64,000 nucleotides of DNA, taken from NCBI GenBank assembly GCA_947500555.1, contig CANMSE010000004.1, positions 1 through 64,000 of the forward strand. The letters are read 5' to 3'. The notes beneath the pieces are model-generated. The model was not told the DNA's origin, made no database searches, and saw only the letters and a list, made by a program, of their open reading frames with translations. Position numbers and translations under genes: made by a program. Position 1 is the stretch's first letter, and every line of letters begins with the position of its first letter. Below, in pieces: positions 18,453-26,373 of the stretch. Origin of the DNA: an uncultured Fulvivirga sp. GTDB lineage: Bacteria; Bacteroidota; Bacteroidia; Cytophagales; Cyclobacteriaceae.

Positions 18453-20582
18453 ATGGTTTCGAAGAAAGTAATTATTGCTGTATTATCAATAGCACCTTTA
18501 CTGTCATTTTCTCAAAATACTGTGCGAATAGATAGTCTCGCTGAGGTTTTAGAAAGTGTAGGGAAGAGAGATACCTCTATTGTTGATTTATATCTTCAAC
18601 TTGGCTGGGAATATCGTAAATCTTCTCCAGATAGTACGATTTTGTACTCGCAAAAAGCATTGGAATTAATAGAAAGATTAAATGCTACTAATGGAATAGC
18701 AAATGCCTATAATAACTTGGGAATTGGATACCACTATAAAGGTGATAATGTCAAGTCATTTGAATTTTTTAGTGAGGCGTTAAATCAAGCTAAGGAATAT
18801 AAGGACACTTTACAATATGGTCATGCACTTAATAGTTTGGGTAGGCTTTATATGAGCCAGGGCGACTTCATTAAATCATATGATTCCTATTTTGAAGCGC
18901 TAAAAATATTTCAAAGGATGAATGACCAGGGGGGAATAGGATATTGTTACAAGAGCTTAGCTGAATTATACCAAACTCAAAATAACTTTGAAAAGGCTCT
19001 AGAGATGAGTGAAAAGGCATTTCATATTAGAGTGGAGACGAATAATTTACGAGGACAAATATCTATTTTGATTGAAATTGCAGGAATATATCAGCAGAAG
19101 CAAAATTTTGATAAGGCTTTTGATCATTATCTCCAGGCTAAGGTAAAGGCTGAATCAATTGATGATAGGATAAGTATTGCAAGTATTGATTTGGGAATTT
19201 CAAAGCTATATTTTGAAAAAGATAAATATGATGAATCTTTAATATTTGGATTAAAGGCTCAGGATGAAGCCGGAAGAACCTCAAATCTTGACCTCTTGGG
19301 TAAAATACAATTACAACTAGGTAAGGTTTATTTCGAACAAAATAAGCTTCCAAAATCGGAACTATTTCTTAATCAAGTAATTAAAAACACTGAACTTGGA
19401 AAAGAAATTTCTTTACAGCGAGATGCATATTATTACTTGTCAGAAATAGCTAAGAAGGAGCAGAATATTGCAGAGAGTTACGATTATTTTTTGAGGTATT
19501 CAGAGCTTGATCAAGCATTGAACAGTGCCGAGGTGGCGAGAAATATTGAAAGACTAGAGGCTAAGTTCGAAATAGAAAAGAAAGATAGAGAGTATGAATT
19601 ATTATTGGTACAACAGGCCAGGGATGAAGCGGTTATAAGTCGGCAAAAAATTCAAAATATTGCCCTTCTAGCCACAGTTGTTGTTGTCAGTACATTACTT
19701 ATATTCATTTGGGTGATGAATAATAAAAGAAAGGCAGCCAACTTAAAATTGAGAGAAAAGAATGAAGAAATAGATGCACAGCGTGAAGAGATTGGACGTC
19801 AAAATGATTATATCAATAATCAAAATGATAAGTTACAAAAAAGAAATACAGATCTGGCACAGATTAATCAAGAGAAGGACACGTTGATGAATATTGTTGC
19901 CCATGATTTAAAATCACCTTTCAATAGAATACAAGGTATTTCTGAACTCATGAAGTTGTCTGGACTCAGTGACGAACAAAAGAATTATAATGCACTGTTA
20001 CAAGATGTTTCACAAAGTGGAATAAACCTAATTAGGGATTTGTTAGATGTAAATTCTTTTGAGGATGGTAATCAAAGAAAGGACATTTCTGAGGTAGATG
20101 CTGGAGATATGCTACTAGAAAAGGCCAAATATTTTTATGCTGATGCCAAAGCTAAAAATATTGAGGTAATCACTCATGTACAGGATTCACATGCCCACCT
20201 TATGACTGATAGGGTTTATCTTTCAAGGATACTTGATAATTTAATCTCTAATTCTATCAAGTTTTCCAACCGTGACTCTCAAGTTGTAATTGGTGCTACA
20301 AAAGAAAATGACAAGATAAAAATAGTTGTTGAGGACTCTGGATTAGGTTTTAGTATTGAAGATAAAAAGCATATTTATAAAAAATTTACAAGGCTGAGTG
20401 CTAAACCTACAGCTGGTGAAAGCTCTAATGGCCTGGGTTTAGCAATTGTAAAAACTTTAGTGGATAGATTGGAAGGAGAGATTATTTTAGATTCAAGTCC
20501 TGGAAAAGGAAGTAAATTCACCTTGCTTTTCCCAATAAGCTTAGAGAGTGGATTGAAGAAAGAAGCTCCCACCTTGCTTTGA
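18453..20582 (+). CDS. Tetratricopeptide-repeat sensor histidine kinase
   Basis: 709 residues from the ATG starting 'MVSKKVIIAVLSIAPLLSFSQ'; ATG at 18444 and TTG at 18408 are alternative starts that lengthen the leader. Signal peptide, then about nine TPR units (about 25-360) in the periplasm, a coiled coil, one membrane helix at about 402-421, a cytoplasmic coiled coil, and a kinase core. His484 lies in 'HDLKSPFNRIQG'; the N-box ('LDNLISNSIKFS'), G1 ('EDSGLGFS') and G2 ('GLGLAIVK') boxes are intact. No response regulator is adjacent, so it is an orphan kinase. The family is common in Bacteroidota; the ligand is unknown. Confidence 0.9.
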   Translation: MVSKKVIIAVLSIAPLLSFSQNTVRIDSLAEVLESVGKRDTSIVDLYLQLGWEYRKSSPDSTILYSQKALELIERLNATNGIANAYNNLGIGYHYKGDNVKSFEFFSEALNQAKEYKDTLQYGHALNSLGRLYMSQGDFIKSYDSYFEALKIFQRMNDQGGIGYCYKSLAELYQTQNNFEKALEMSEKAFHIRVETNNLRGQISILIEIAGIYQQKQNFDKAFDHYLQAKVKAESIDDRISIASIDLGISKLYFEKDKYDESLIFGLKAQDEAGRTSNLDLLGKIQLQLGKVYFEQNKLPKSELFLNQVIKNTELGKEISLQRDAYYYLSEIAKKEQNIAESYDYFLRYSELDQALNSAEVARNIERLEAKFEIEKKDREYELLLVQQARDEAVISRQKIQNIALLATVVVVSTLLIFIWVMNNKRKAANLKLREKNEEIDAQREEIGRQNDYINNQNDKLQKRNTDLAQINQEKDTLMNIVAHDLKSPFNRIQGISELMKLSGLSDEQKNYNALLQDVSQSGINLIRDLLDVNSFEDGNQRKDISEVDAGDMLLEKAKYFYADAKAKNIEVITHVQDSHAHLMTDRVYLSRILDNLISNSIKFSNRDSQVVIGATKENDKIKIVVEDSGLGFSIEDKKHIYKKFTRLSAKPTAGESSNGLGLAIVKTLVDRLEGEIILDSSPGKGSKFTLLFPISLESGLKKEAPTLL

Positions 20583-20591
20583 TCATATAAA

Positions 20592-21731
20592 TTAGTTGAG
20601 AGCCTGTTTTAGGTCATCTAATAAATCATCTACATCTTCTATTCCTACACTTAATCTAATCAAGGAGTCTAGCAATCCTATTTTTTGTCTATCGCCATAT
20701 GGAATACTTGCATGTGTCATAGTTGCAGGATGATTAACCATAGACTCTACACCACCAAGAGATTCTGCTAAAGAAAAAAGTTTAAACTTTTCCATAACCC
20801 TAAAGGCTTCCTCTTTGCTATCTCCTTTCAGCGTAAATGATATCATACCTCCAAAATCTCTCATTTGCTCTTTCGCGATTTCATGGTTAGGATGATTTTC
20901 AAAACCAGGCCAATATACTTTTTCAACCTTGTAGTGATCTTTGAGATAGTTAGCAATTATTTTTCCATTGTCACAATGCCTTTGGACCCGTAAATGCAGA
21001 GTTTTTATACCTCTCAATACCAGGAAGCTATCTTGTGGCCCTGGTGTTGCGCCACTGCTATTCTGTATGAAAGCGAGGTCTTTGCTAAGTCGATCATCAT
21101 TTACGATCAGCGCACCCATAACTACGTCCGAATGTCCACCGAGATATTTAGTTACCGAGTGCATAACGATGTCTGCTCCTAAATCAAGTGGTTGTTGCAA
21201 ATACGGAGTAGCAAAAGTATTGTCTACAGCAAGTAGAAGCTTGTGTTTTTTTGTTATGTCGGCAGCTCCTACAACATCAATAATACTCATCATAGGATTG
21301 GTAGGCGTTTCTAACCAAACCAACTTTGTGTTGTCGTTGATATAGCTCTCTATGTTAGAAATGTTACTCATGTCTACGAAGTGAAATTTCAATCCAAATT
21401 TGGCATAAATCTTTGTAAACAACCTATACGTGCCACCATATAAGTCATTGGCGGCAATTACTTCATCGCCCGGAGACAGTAGTTTTATTACGGCATCAAC
21501 AGCCGCCATGCCGGAAGAAAAAGCAAGTCCATGATTCCCATTTTCCAAGGCGGCAATACTTTTCTGCAAAACAGCTCTTGTTGGGTTTTGTGACCTTGCG
21601 TATTCAAAACCTTTGTGGTCGCCAGGAGACGCTTGAACATAAGTTGAAGTTTGAAAAATCGGTGTCATGATCGCTCCTGTTGAAGGATCGGGCTCTATGC
21701 CAGCATGAATAGTTTTAGTACCAAATTTCAT
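20592..21731 (-). CDS. Cystathionine gamma-synthase/gamma-lyase family PLP enzyme
   Basis: 379 residues, the usual length. Visible are 'TIHAGIEPDPSTGAIMTPIFQTSTY', 'YARSQNPTR', 'FSSGMAAVDAV', and the PLP-lysine segment 'HSVTKYLGGHSDVVMG'. Members either join O-acyl-homoserine and cysteine in methionine synthesis (synthase) or split cystathionine to cysteine (lyase); the sequence alone does not settle which. It is convergent with the TPR kinase (9-nt gap) and has no other sulfur-metabolism gene beside it. Confidence 0.93.
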   Translation of the reverse strand: MKFGTKTIHAGIEPDPSTGAIMTPIFQTSTYVQASPGDHKGFEYARSQNPTRAVLQKSIAALENGNHGLAFSSGMAAVDAVIKLLSPGDEVIAANDLYGGTYRLFTKIYAKFGLKFHFVDMSNISNIESYINDNTKLVWLETPTNPMMSIIDVVGAADITKKHKLLLAVDNTFATPYLQQPLDLGADIVMHSVTKYLGGHSDVVMGALIVNDDRLSKDLAFIQNSSGATPGPQDSFLVLRGIKTLHLRVQRHCDNGKIIANYLKDHYKVEKVYWPGFENHPNHEIAKEQMRDFGGMISFTLKGDSKEEAFRVMEKFKLFSLAESLGGVESMVNHPATMTHASIPYGDRQKIGLLDSLIRLSVGIEDVDDLLDDLKQALN

Positions 21732-21803
21732 ATAATACAGTAGTTAGGGCAGTATAAAGAATATCGAAACAAACTATAAATAACTTTCTAAGTTATATCA
21801 GAA

Positions 21804-22145
21804 TTACGACCAGTAATCCTTGATAGCTTCTTTCCAACCTTCTTTATTTTGTAAGTAAAGAATGGTATTTACCAACATTTTGTTTTCTGATGATTCCAAC
21901 CCTGATTTTTCAGTAGCTGATTTTAACACTTGATAGAAAGAATCACTGTCTTTGATTTTGAGTTCACTAAGGAATTTGATGACCTCTTTTTGGTCTAACG
22001 ATGCGTTGGACTCTCTATCAATGCTGTATGTGGTGGCACTCTCTTCTTTTGTTGTCTCTTCTACCTTGTTTGGTTGCACAAAGTTTTTGGCCTCTTGTTT
22101 GAGAAAGGCATCTAAATCTTTTAAAGGATTTTTTCTTTTAGCCAT
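21804..22145 (-). CDS. Small ParA-associated protein, unknown function
   Basis: 113 residues. A basic N-terminus ('MAKRKNPLKDLDAFLKQEAK') is followed by an acidic, Thr/Ser-rich linker (about 25-50) and a helical C-terminal half ending 'GWKEAIKDYWS'. Its ATG overlaps the ParA stop by one base (TGATG), so the two are translationally coupled. Partners of orphan ParA ATPases are often short, with a charged N-terminal ATPase-activating segment, and this layout fits. No ParB-like HTH or CTPase motif is visible. Partnership is inferred from position. Confidence 0.75.
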   Translation of the reverse strand: MAKRKNPLKDLDAFLKQEAKNFVQPNKVEETTKEESATTYSIDRESNASLDQKEVIKFLSELKIKDSDSFYQVLKSATEKSGLESSENKMLVNTILYLQNKEGWKEAIKDYWS

Positions 22146-22771
22146 CAGTTAAGCTGTTTTATTATTTCTTTGGCTATTTCTAAATACTGCTTTTCCGCCA
22201 TAATAGTGCTAAAATTCACGAAGGTATTTCGCTGTGGTACCATCACTTCCAAAATATGGGCATTGAGGTTACTCAAGGCATCCATAATTGTTTTAGATCC
22301 TGTAAGACTATGTATTCGGTTGGGGAGAACCATTATCTTGAGTTTTTCATTAAGTTCTGTTGCAGGAGAAAGATCTTCAACTGTTTGATAAGAAACCAGA
22401 AGGTCATTTTGTGTAAGACTTGTAGGAACAATTACTCCATCACTTTGCAAACACAGTTTTTTGATACCTTCATCGGTTGTTTTTCCTGCGCTGTCGACAA
22501 TGATATAATCATATTTATTTTGGTCTTTCATTTTGATTAACTCCTCTGCGATACGATCATCATCAGAGCCAAGAATTTGAAAAAGAGCTTCCTCCTTAGC
22601 ACCTGACTTATACACCTCCATTTTTCTAAGGGTATTCAGTGTATAGTTGGTATCTGTCTCTATGAGAGCAACCTGATGACCTAAGTTATTGAGCATGGAG
22701 GCAAGATTAATTGCATTGGTAGTTTTACCAGTACCACCTTTTCGGCTTATAAACGAAATAACTTTTGTCAT
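22145..22771 (-). CDS. Orphan ParA/MinD-family ATPase
   Basis: 208 residues, short for ParA. The deviant Walker A motif is 'RKGGTGKTT' with Lys11 and Lys16; the Walker B-like segment is 'YDYIIVDSAGKTTDEG'. Such ATPases bind the nucleoid or membrane when ATP-bound and position cargo. There is no ParB or parS-like repeat nearby; the only candidate partner is the 113-residue gene that follows. It diverges from the ArsC-like gene across 60 bp. Positioning of a protein complex, not chromosome segregation, is the likelier role. Confidence 0.88.
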   Translation of the reverse strand: MTKVISFISRKGGTGKTTNAINLASMLNNLGHQVALIETDTNYTLNTLRKMEVYKSGAKEEALFQILGSDDDRIAEELIKMKDQNKYDYIIVDSAGKTTDEGIKKLCLQSDGVIVPTSLTQNDLLVSYQTVEDLSPATELNEKLKIMVLPNRIHSLTGSKTIMDALSNLNAHILEVMVPQRNTFVNFSTIMAEKQYLEIAKEIIKQLN

Positions 22772-22831
22772 AGAGTTAGAGTTGATTAAAATTATAAAAT
22801 CGTTTTCAGTAAAACTAAATTCTAAATCAAT

Positions 22832-23179
22832 ATGAAAAAAGTATACTACCTATCCACATGTAACACATGCAAAAGAATAATAAAGGAACTTGGAATAGGT
22901 GATGAGTTTGAATATCAGGATATAAAAACTGAGAAAATAACTGACGAGCAGTTGGATCAAATGAAGGAACTGGCAGGTAATTATGAAGCACTATTTAGTA
23001 GAGTGGCTCGTAAGTACAAAGAGCAAGGTTTAAAAAATAAGATACTCTTAGAGGATGACTATAAAGTATTGATATTGCAAGAATATACTTTTTTGAAGAG
23101 ACCTGTTTTCATAATTAATGATCAGATTTTTGTTGGGAATAGTAAAAAGGTGGTAGAAGGCATAAGAATGAATCTGTAA
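22832..23179 (+). CDS. ArsC/Spx-family thioredoxin-fold protein
   Basis: 115 residues, the normal length. The N-terminus has 'STCNTCKRI' with Cys10 and Cys13, a CxxC as in Spx and YffB-type members rather than the arsenate-reductase pattern. 'FLKRPVFIINDQIFVGN' is the conserved C-terminal block. Family members are redox-sensitive regulators or glutathione-linked reductases. No arsenic resistance genes are nearby, so the arsenate reductase label should not be assumed. Confidence 0.85.
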   Translation: MKKVYYLSTCNTCKRIIKELGIGDEFEYQDIKTEKITDEQLDQMKELAGNYEALFSRVARKYKEQGLKNKILLEDDYKVLILQEYTFLKRPVFIINDQIFVGNSKKVVEGIRMNL

Positions 23180-23314
23180 TTTCGACTGCAACTTTGAGAA
23201 TGTAATCGACCATTCAATTTAGTTTTATGTACCAGTGACATACTAACTATTTTAAATTCAATATTTTTCGATGTTTCAGCACGTTGCTTAGTGTAAACTA
23301 AATATCTAAGAATT

Positions 23315-23776
23315 ATGGAAGGGAAAATACTTTTAACGATTTGCTTACTTTTTGTTTTTAGTGCTCAATCATTTGCTCAAGGCCAAGTGAACAAAAATGA
23401 AAACAATGTGGCTATAAATGGCTACGATGTGGTTTCATACTTTCAAGCTAACGGACCAATGAAGGGTTCCGATCAATTTTCACTAACTCATGACGGAGTA
23501 CAATACCATTTCTCATCAGTGGAAAATAAAAACCTTTTTGAAGAAGATAAGAATAAATATTTGCCTAAGTATGGCGGATTTTGTGCTTTCGGGTTGGCAA
23601 AAACTGGTAAAACTTTTCCAGTAGACCCAACTAGTTATAAAATCATTGATGATGAGTTATATCTTTTTTTCGTTGGTCCAGTGCAAGGTAAAATGACGGA
23701 TACAAAAGAGTTGTGGAATATGGACGAACAATCATTGTCCTTAGCAGCAGAGAAAGCTTGGAAGTCTAAAGAATAA
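23315..23776 (+). CDS. Exported YHS-domain protein
   Basis: 153 residues with a signal peptide (1-21). The YHS fold is shown by 'INGYDVVSYF', 'HDGVQYHFSSVENKNLFEEDKNKYLPKYGG' (given here as consecutive blocks) and 'YGGFCAFG'. YHS domains are associated with metal handling, mainly copper; the periplasmic member here has a single Cys in that position and no neighbouring transporter. The function is inferred at family level only. Confidence 0.85.
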   Translation: MEGKILLTICLLFVFSAQSFAQGQVNKNENNVAINGYDVVSYFQANGPMKGSDQFSLTHDGVQYHFSSVENKNLFEEDKNKYLPKYGGFCAFGLAKTGKTFPVDPTSYKIIDDELYLFFVGPVQGKMTDTKELWNMDEQSLSLAAEKAWKSKE

Positions 23777-23806
23777 GCTTACAAAAGGATTGATTCAATA
23801 AGTAAA

Positions 23807-24601
23807 TTGATAGAATTGAAAAGGTTCAAGATTAAAAAAGACAGCTTAATAGCTGTCTTTGTTCTTATCGCTTTATCCGTATTATTAAATACCATATCTC
23901 GGAGAACTAATCTCCCTTTCAGTTCGAGCTTTCAGTTTCCATTTATCAGGGTGTTTGCCAGTGTTATATTGGGCTTATCTACTCTCATTTTATCAGAGTA
24001 TATTTATTCTTTTTTTTTCAAAACTAGCGTTTCAAATGGGTTAAATGTAAAACGTATAAGCACCTTTTTCATTACATGCTTATTGGCCTTTTCGACCATG
24101 TATTTGACTGTTTCTATAATACTTCATCTTACGCAAAATGGAACATTCAACTGGTACAGGATTTTTGTTTTTTTTCTTATCAACATCTCTGTTTTTACGA
24201 TCGGTTTTATGATATTGTATGGTATAAGGATATTATCTACTAAAAGTATACATGTTAAAAAAAATCAGCTAAAAATTATTTCTGGGAGTAGAACATTTTA
24301 TATTGAAATTGACAGAATCGCCTATTTCCATTTCTCTGATAATGTGGTGTATGCCATGCAATTTGATTCTAAAAGGCTGGTAACTCACTTCACTCTGAAT
24401 TATTTAGAAGACAAATTGAATGATAATTTTTTTAGAGTTAACAGACAAACATTAATAAGTCGCCAAAGTGTAAAACAGATTATTCCTGATAAAAACAGAA
24501 AGTTGCTTATTGAAGTGCAACCTCAATTCTCTGAAAACAAATTTTTAAAAGTAAGCAGATATAAGGCGACTAGTACAAAGAACTGGCTTGATAAAGCTTA
24601 G
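23807..24601 (+). CDS. Membrane-bound LytTR-domain transcription regulator (paralogue 1)
   Basis: 264 residues from a TTG; no ATG occurs before the third membrane helix, so TTG is the best start. Four hydrophobic segments (about 12-32, 42-65, 80-103, 112-137) precede a LytTR DNA-binding domain at about 155-260 ('FFRVNRQTLISRQSVKQI', 'NRKLLIEV', 'KVSRYKATSTKNWL'). There is no receiver domain, so the signal is probably sensed in the membrane. It converges with a clear paralogue across 13 bp. Confidence 0.85.
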   Translation: MIELKRFKIKKDSLIAVFVLIALSVLLNTISRRTNLPFSSSFQFPFIRVFASVILGLSTLILSEYIYSFFFKTSVSNGLNVKRISTFFITCLLAFSTMYLTVSIILHLTQNGTFNWYRIFVFFLINISVFTIGFMILYGIRILSTKSIHVKKNQLKIISGSRTFYIEIDRIAYFHFSDNVVYAMQFDSKRLVTHFTLNYLEDKLNDNFFRVNRQTLISRQSVKQIIPDKNRKLLIEVQPQFSENKFLKVSRYKATSTKNWLDKA

Positions 24602-24614
24602 TTAAGCGAATAAG

Positions 24615-25442
24615 TTATTCATGTTTAAACCAATTTTTAAAATTCGTAGACTTATATCTACTCACAGTGATATTTGTAGTCATACCATTGCATACTTCTG
24701 AGTTGAGATGAATCAGCAGCTTTCTATTTCTATCTTTCGAAACGCTTTTAACTGCATCTTTTGATAATAAAAATTGGCGACTAACTCTGAAAAAATTCTG
24801 TTCAGGGAGCTTTTCTTCGAGCTCTTCTAATGAATTAAAATCTGTTATGAACTTACTTTTATTCTTTAATTGCATAGTAACAATGCCTGATTGTGAATGA
24901 AATAAGGCTATTTCTTCATTTGTCACTTGAAATAACTTACTTCCACTTTTGACAATCAACTTGGAAAGTTTGCTTTTTGAGATTAAGGGTTTATTGGACA
25001 GGTTGAGTAATTCAATTAAAAGAAATTCAATAAGAACAACCATAAAACACATTTGAAAACCTTTTAAAAAATTTGCCCAACTAAAATGCGTAGTACTGAA
25101 AACGGCATATAGTAAGAAAAAATATAAAGAACTGTAAGCTATTAATGAGCTTACCGTATGTAGAAGTGTTTTATATACAATTTGCCTTTTAACACTGTGA
25201 TCTGAAGATATTTTAAAAAAGTAGTATACAACCCAATTAAATGTACAAACAGTGAAGCCAAAAAGAAAAACTATTGCTAGTTGATCTATAGGGAAAGTAT
25301 AGTTTTCGTCACCAGGTAATTTATTGTAGACTAATAGATGTACAAAAATAAGTGATATTAGAGCTATTAGTATTACTCTAATAAAATGAAATTGGAAGAA
25401 AGCCAAACTTTTAAAATTTGATATGTTATGAGGCATGGTCAT
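24615..25442 (-). CDS. Membrane-bound LytTR-domain transcription regulator (paralogue 2)
   Basis: 275 residues. Four membrane helices (about 18-38, 52-76, 92-116, 126-148) and a C-terminal LytTR domain with 'FFRVSRQFLLSKDAVKSV', 'RNRKLLIHL' and 'TVSRYKSTNFKNWF', which align block for block with the convergent gene. The paralogous pair faces each other, so it arose by an inverted duplication or by rearrangement. Targets are unknown. An ATG two codons further in is a possible alternative start. Confidence 0.87.
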   Translation of the reverse strand: MTMPHNISNFKSLAFFQFHFIRVILIALISLIFVHLLVYNKLPGDENYTFPIDQLAIVFLFGFTVCTFNWVVYYFFKISSDHSVKRQIVYKTLLHTVSSLIAYSSLYFFLLYAVFSTTHFSWANFLKGFQMCFMVVLIEFLLIELLNLSNKPLISKSKLSKLIVKSGSKLFQVTNEEIALFHSQSGIVTMQLKNKSKFITDFNSLEELEEKLPEQNFFRVSRQFLLSKDAVKSVSKDRNRKLLIHLNSEVCNGMTTNITVSRYKSTNFKNWFKHE

Positions 25443-25606
25443 TTGATATGGAAATACGTTACTGTTTAATTTTTGGTTACGAGAATTTTACTGATTATGA
25501 TACCATTTAGATGAATTCATGTAACCTTTGATGACTTCAATGGTGTTACTCATTCTCTAAGGGTGGTAGGAGAACGTTATTTGTTATAATACCAAATTTT
25601 ACATAA

Positions 25607-26239
25607 ATGACATCTTTTACCATTGATAAATCAACCAAATTATTATTCATCGATGCCGATGATAAATGGGTTAAAGCATTTTCAATATTAATCTCTAATG
25701 ATAATGCTTATTCTGTAGTAGGAAGGTTAGAATCTATGCCTTCAAATGTTGATAAAATATTAGCACTTATGCCCCACATCGTACTTTTAAATGCCGACAA
25801 ACTTAACTTGGATGATGTAGGCCTTATTAAGGAGGTTAAGCTCCAATCTCCTTCAATTCAGATATTACCCTATGCCGAGGAGCCATCTGAAGAATTGGTG
25901 ATAAAATGTATAGAGCGAGGGTCGTGTGGCTTTATTAGCAGTGTGAAATCAAATTATAAGAGATTATCTCAAGCATTAAACAAGATACACGCAGGAGAAC
26001 CTGCACTCTCAGGTGATCTAGCTAAAATTTTAGTAAAAAAACTGCAAAGAAGAATGGATTTACCACTTACCAAAAAGGAACTTGAGGTTTTGAATGAGCT
26101 GAAAAAGGGAAAATCCTCTACTGAAGTTGCAAATAGCTTAAATCTAGCCACAAATACGATACGATCCCATATAACCAATATTTACGGCAAACTTAATGTT
26201 AACAATAGAGCCGAGGCGTTCGAGAAGACAGCGTCTTAA
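25607..26239 (+). CDS. LuxR-type regulator with degenerate receiver domain
   Basis: 210 residues: receiver-like domain (about 10-120) and a LuxR/NarL HTH (about 145-205, 'LTKKELEVLNELKKGKS', 'NTIRSHITNIYGKLNV'). The acidic pocket at the N-terminus is kept ('FIDADDK'), but the phospho-acceptor Asp is Asn62 ('IVLLNADKLN'), the conserved Thr after strand 4 is lost ('ILPYAEEP'), and the usual Lys near 110 is Ser ('GFISSV'). It should therefore act without phosphorylation. It stands 135 bp before the SusC gene on the same strand and is a candidate regulator of that locus. Confidence 0.87.
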   Translation: MTSFTIDKSTKLLFIDADDKWVKAFSILISNDNAYSVVGRLESMPSNVDKILALMPHIVLLNADKLNLDDVGLIKEVKLQSPSIQILPYAEEPSEELVIKCIERGSCGFISSVKSNYKRLSQALNKIHAGEPALSGDLAKILVKKLQRRMDLPLTKKELEVLNELKKGKSSTEVANSLNLATNTIRSHITNIYGKLNVNNRAEAFEKTAS

Positions 26240-26309
26240 CATTAAGCATCCCCCAAAACCAATCATATTTTTCCTCTATTCTGCATGGTTTTTAACATTT
26301 GATTAAAAC

Positions 26310-26337
26310 CCACCTTTAAAGTTGCTGCTAAAGGTGG
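26310..26337 (+). promoter_or_regulatory. Stem-loop in the leader of the SusC operon
   Basis: A 9-bp perfect stem (CCACCTTTA / TAAAGGTGG) with a 10-nt loop lies 37 nt before the susC start. There is no T-run, so it is not a standard terminator; it may act in the mRNA leader or end the upstream LuxR-type transcript weakly. Confidence 0.45.
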
Positions 26338-26373
26338 CAAACAATTAATTATTTATAACCTAAACATTTCTTT

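Noticed and set aside
22832..23179. Arsenate reductase label
   Set aside because: CxxC motif and lack of arsenic genes favour an Spx/YffB-type redox protein.
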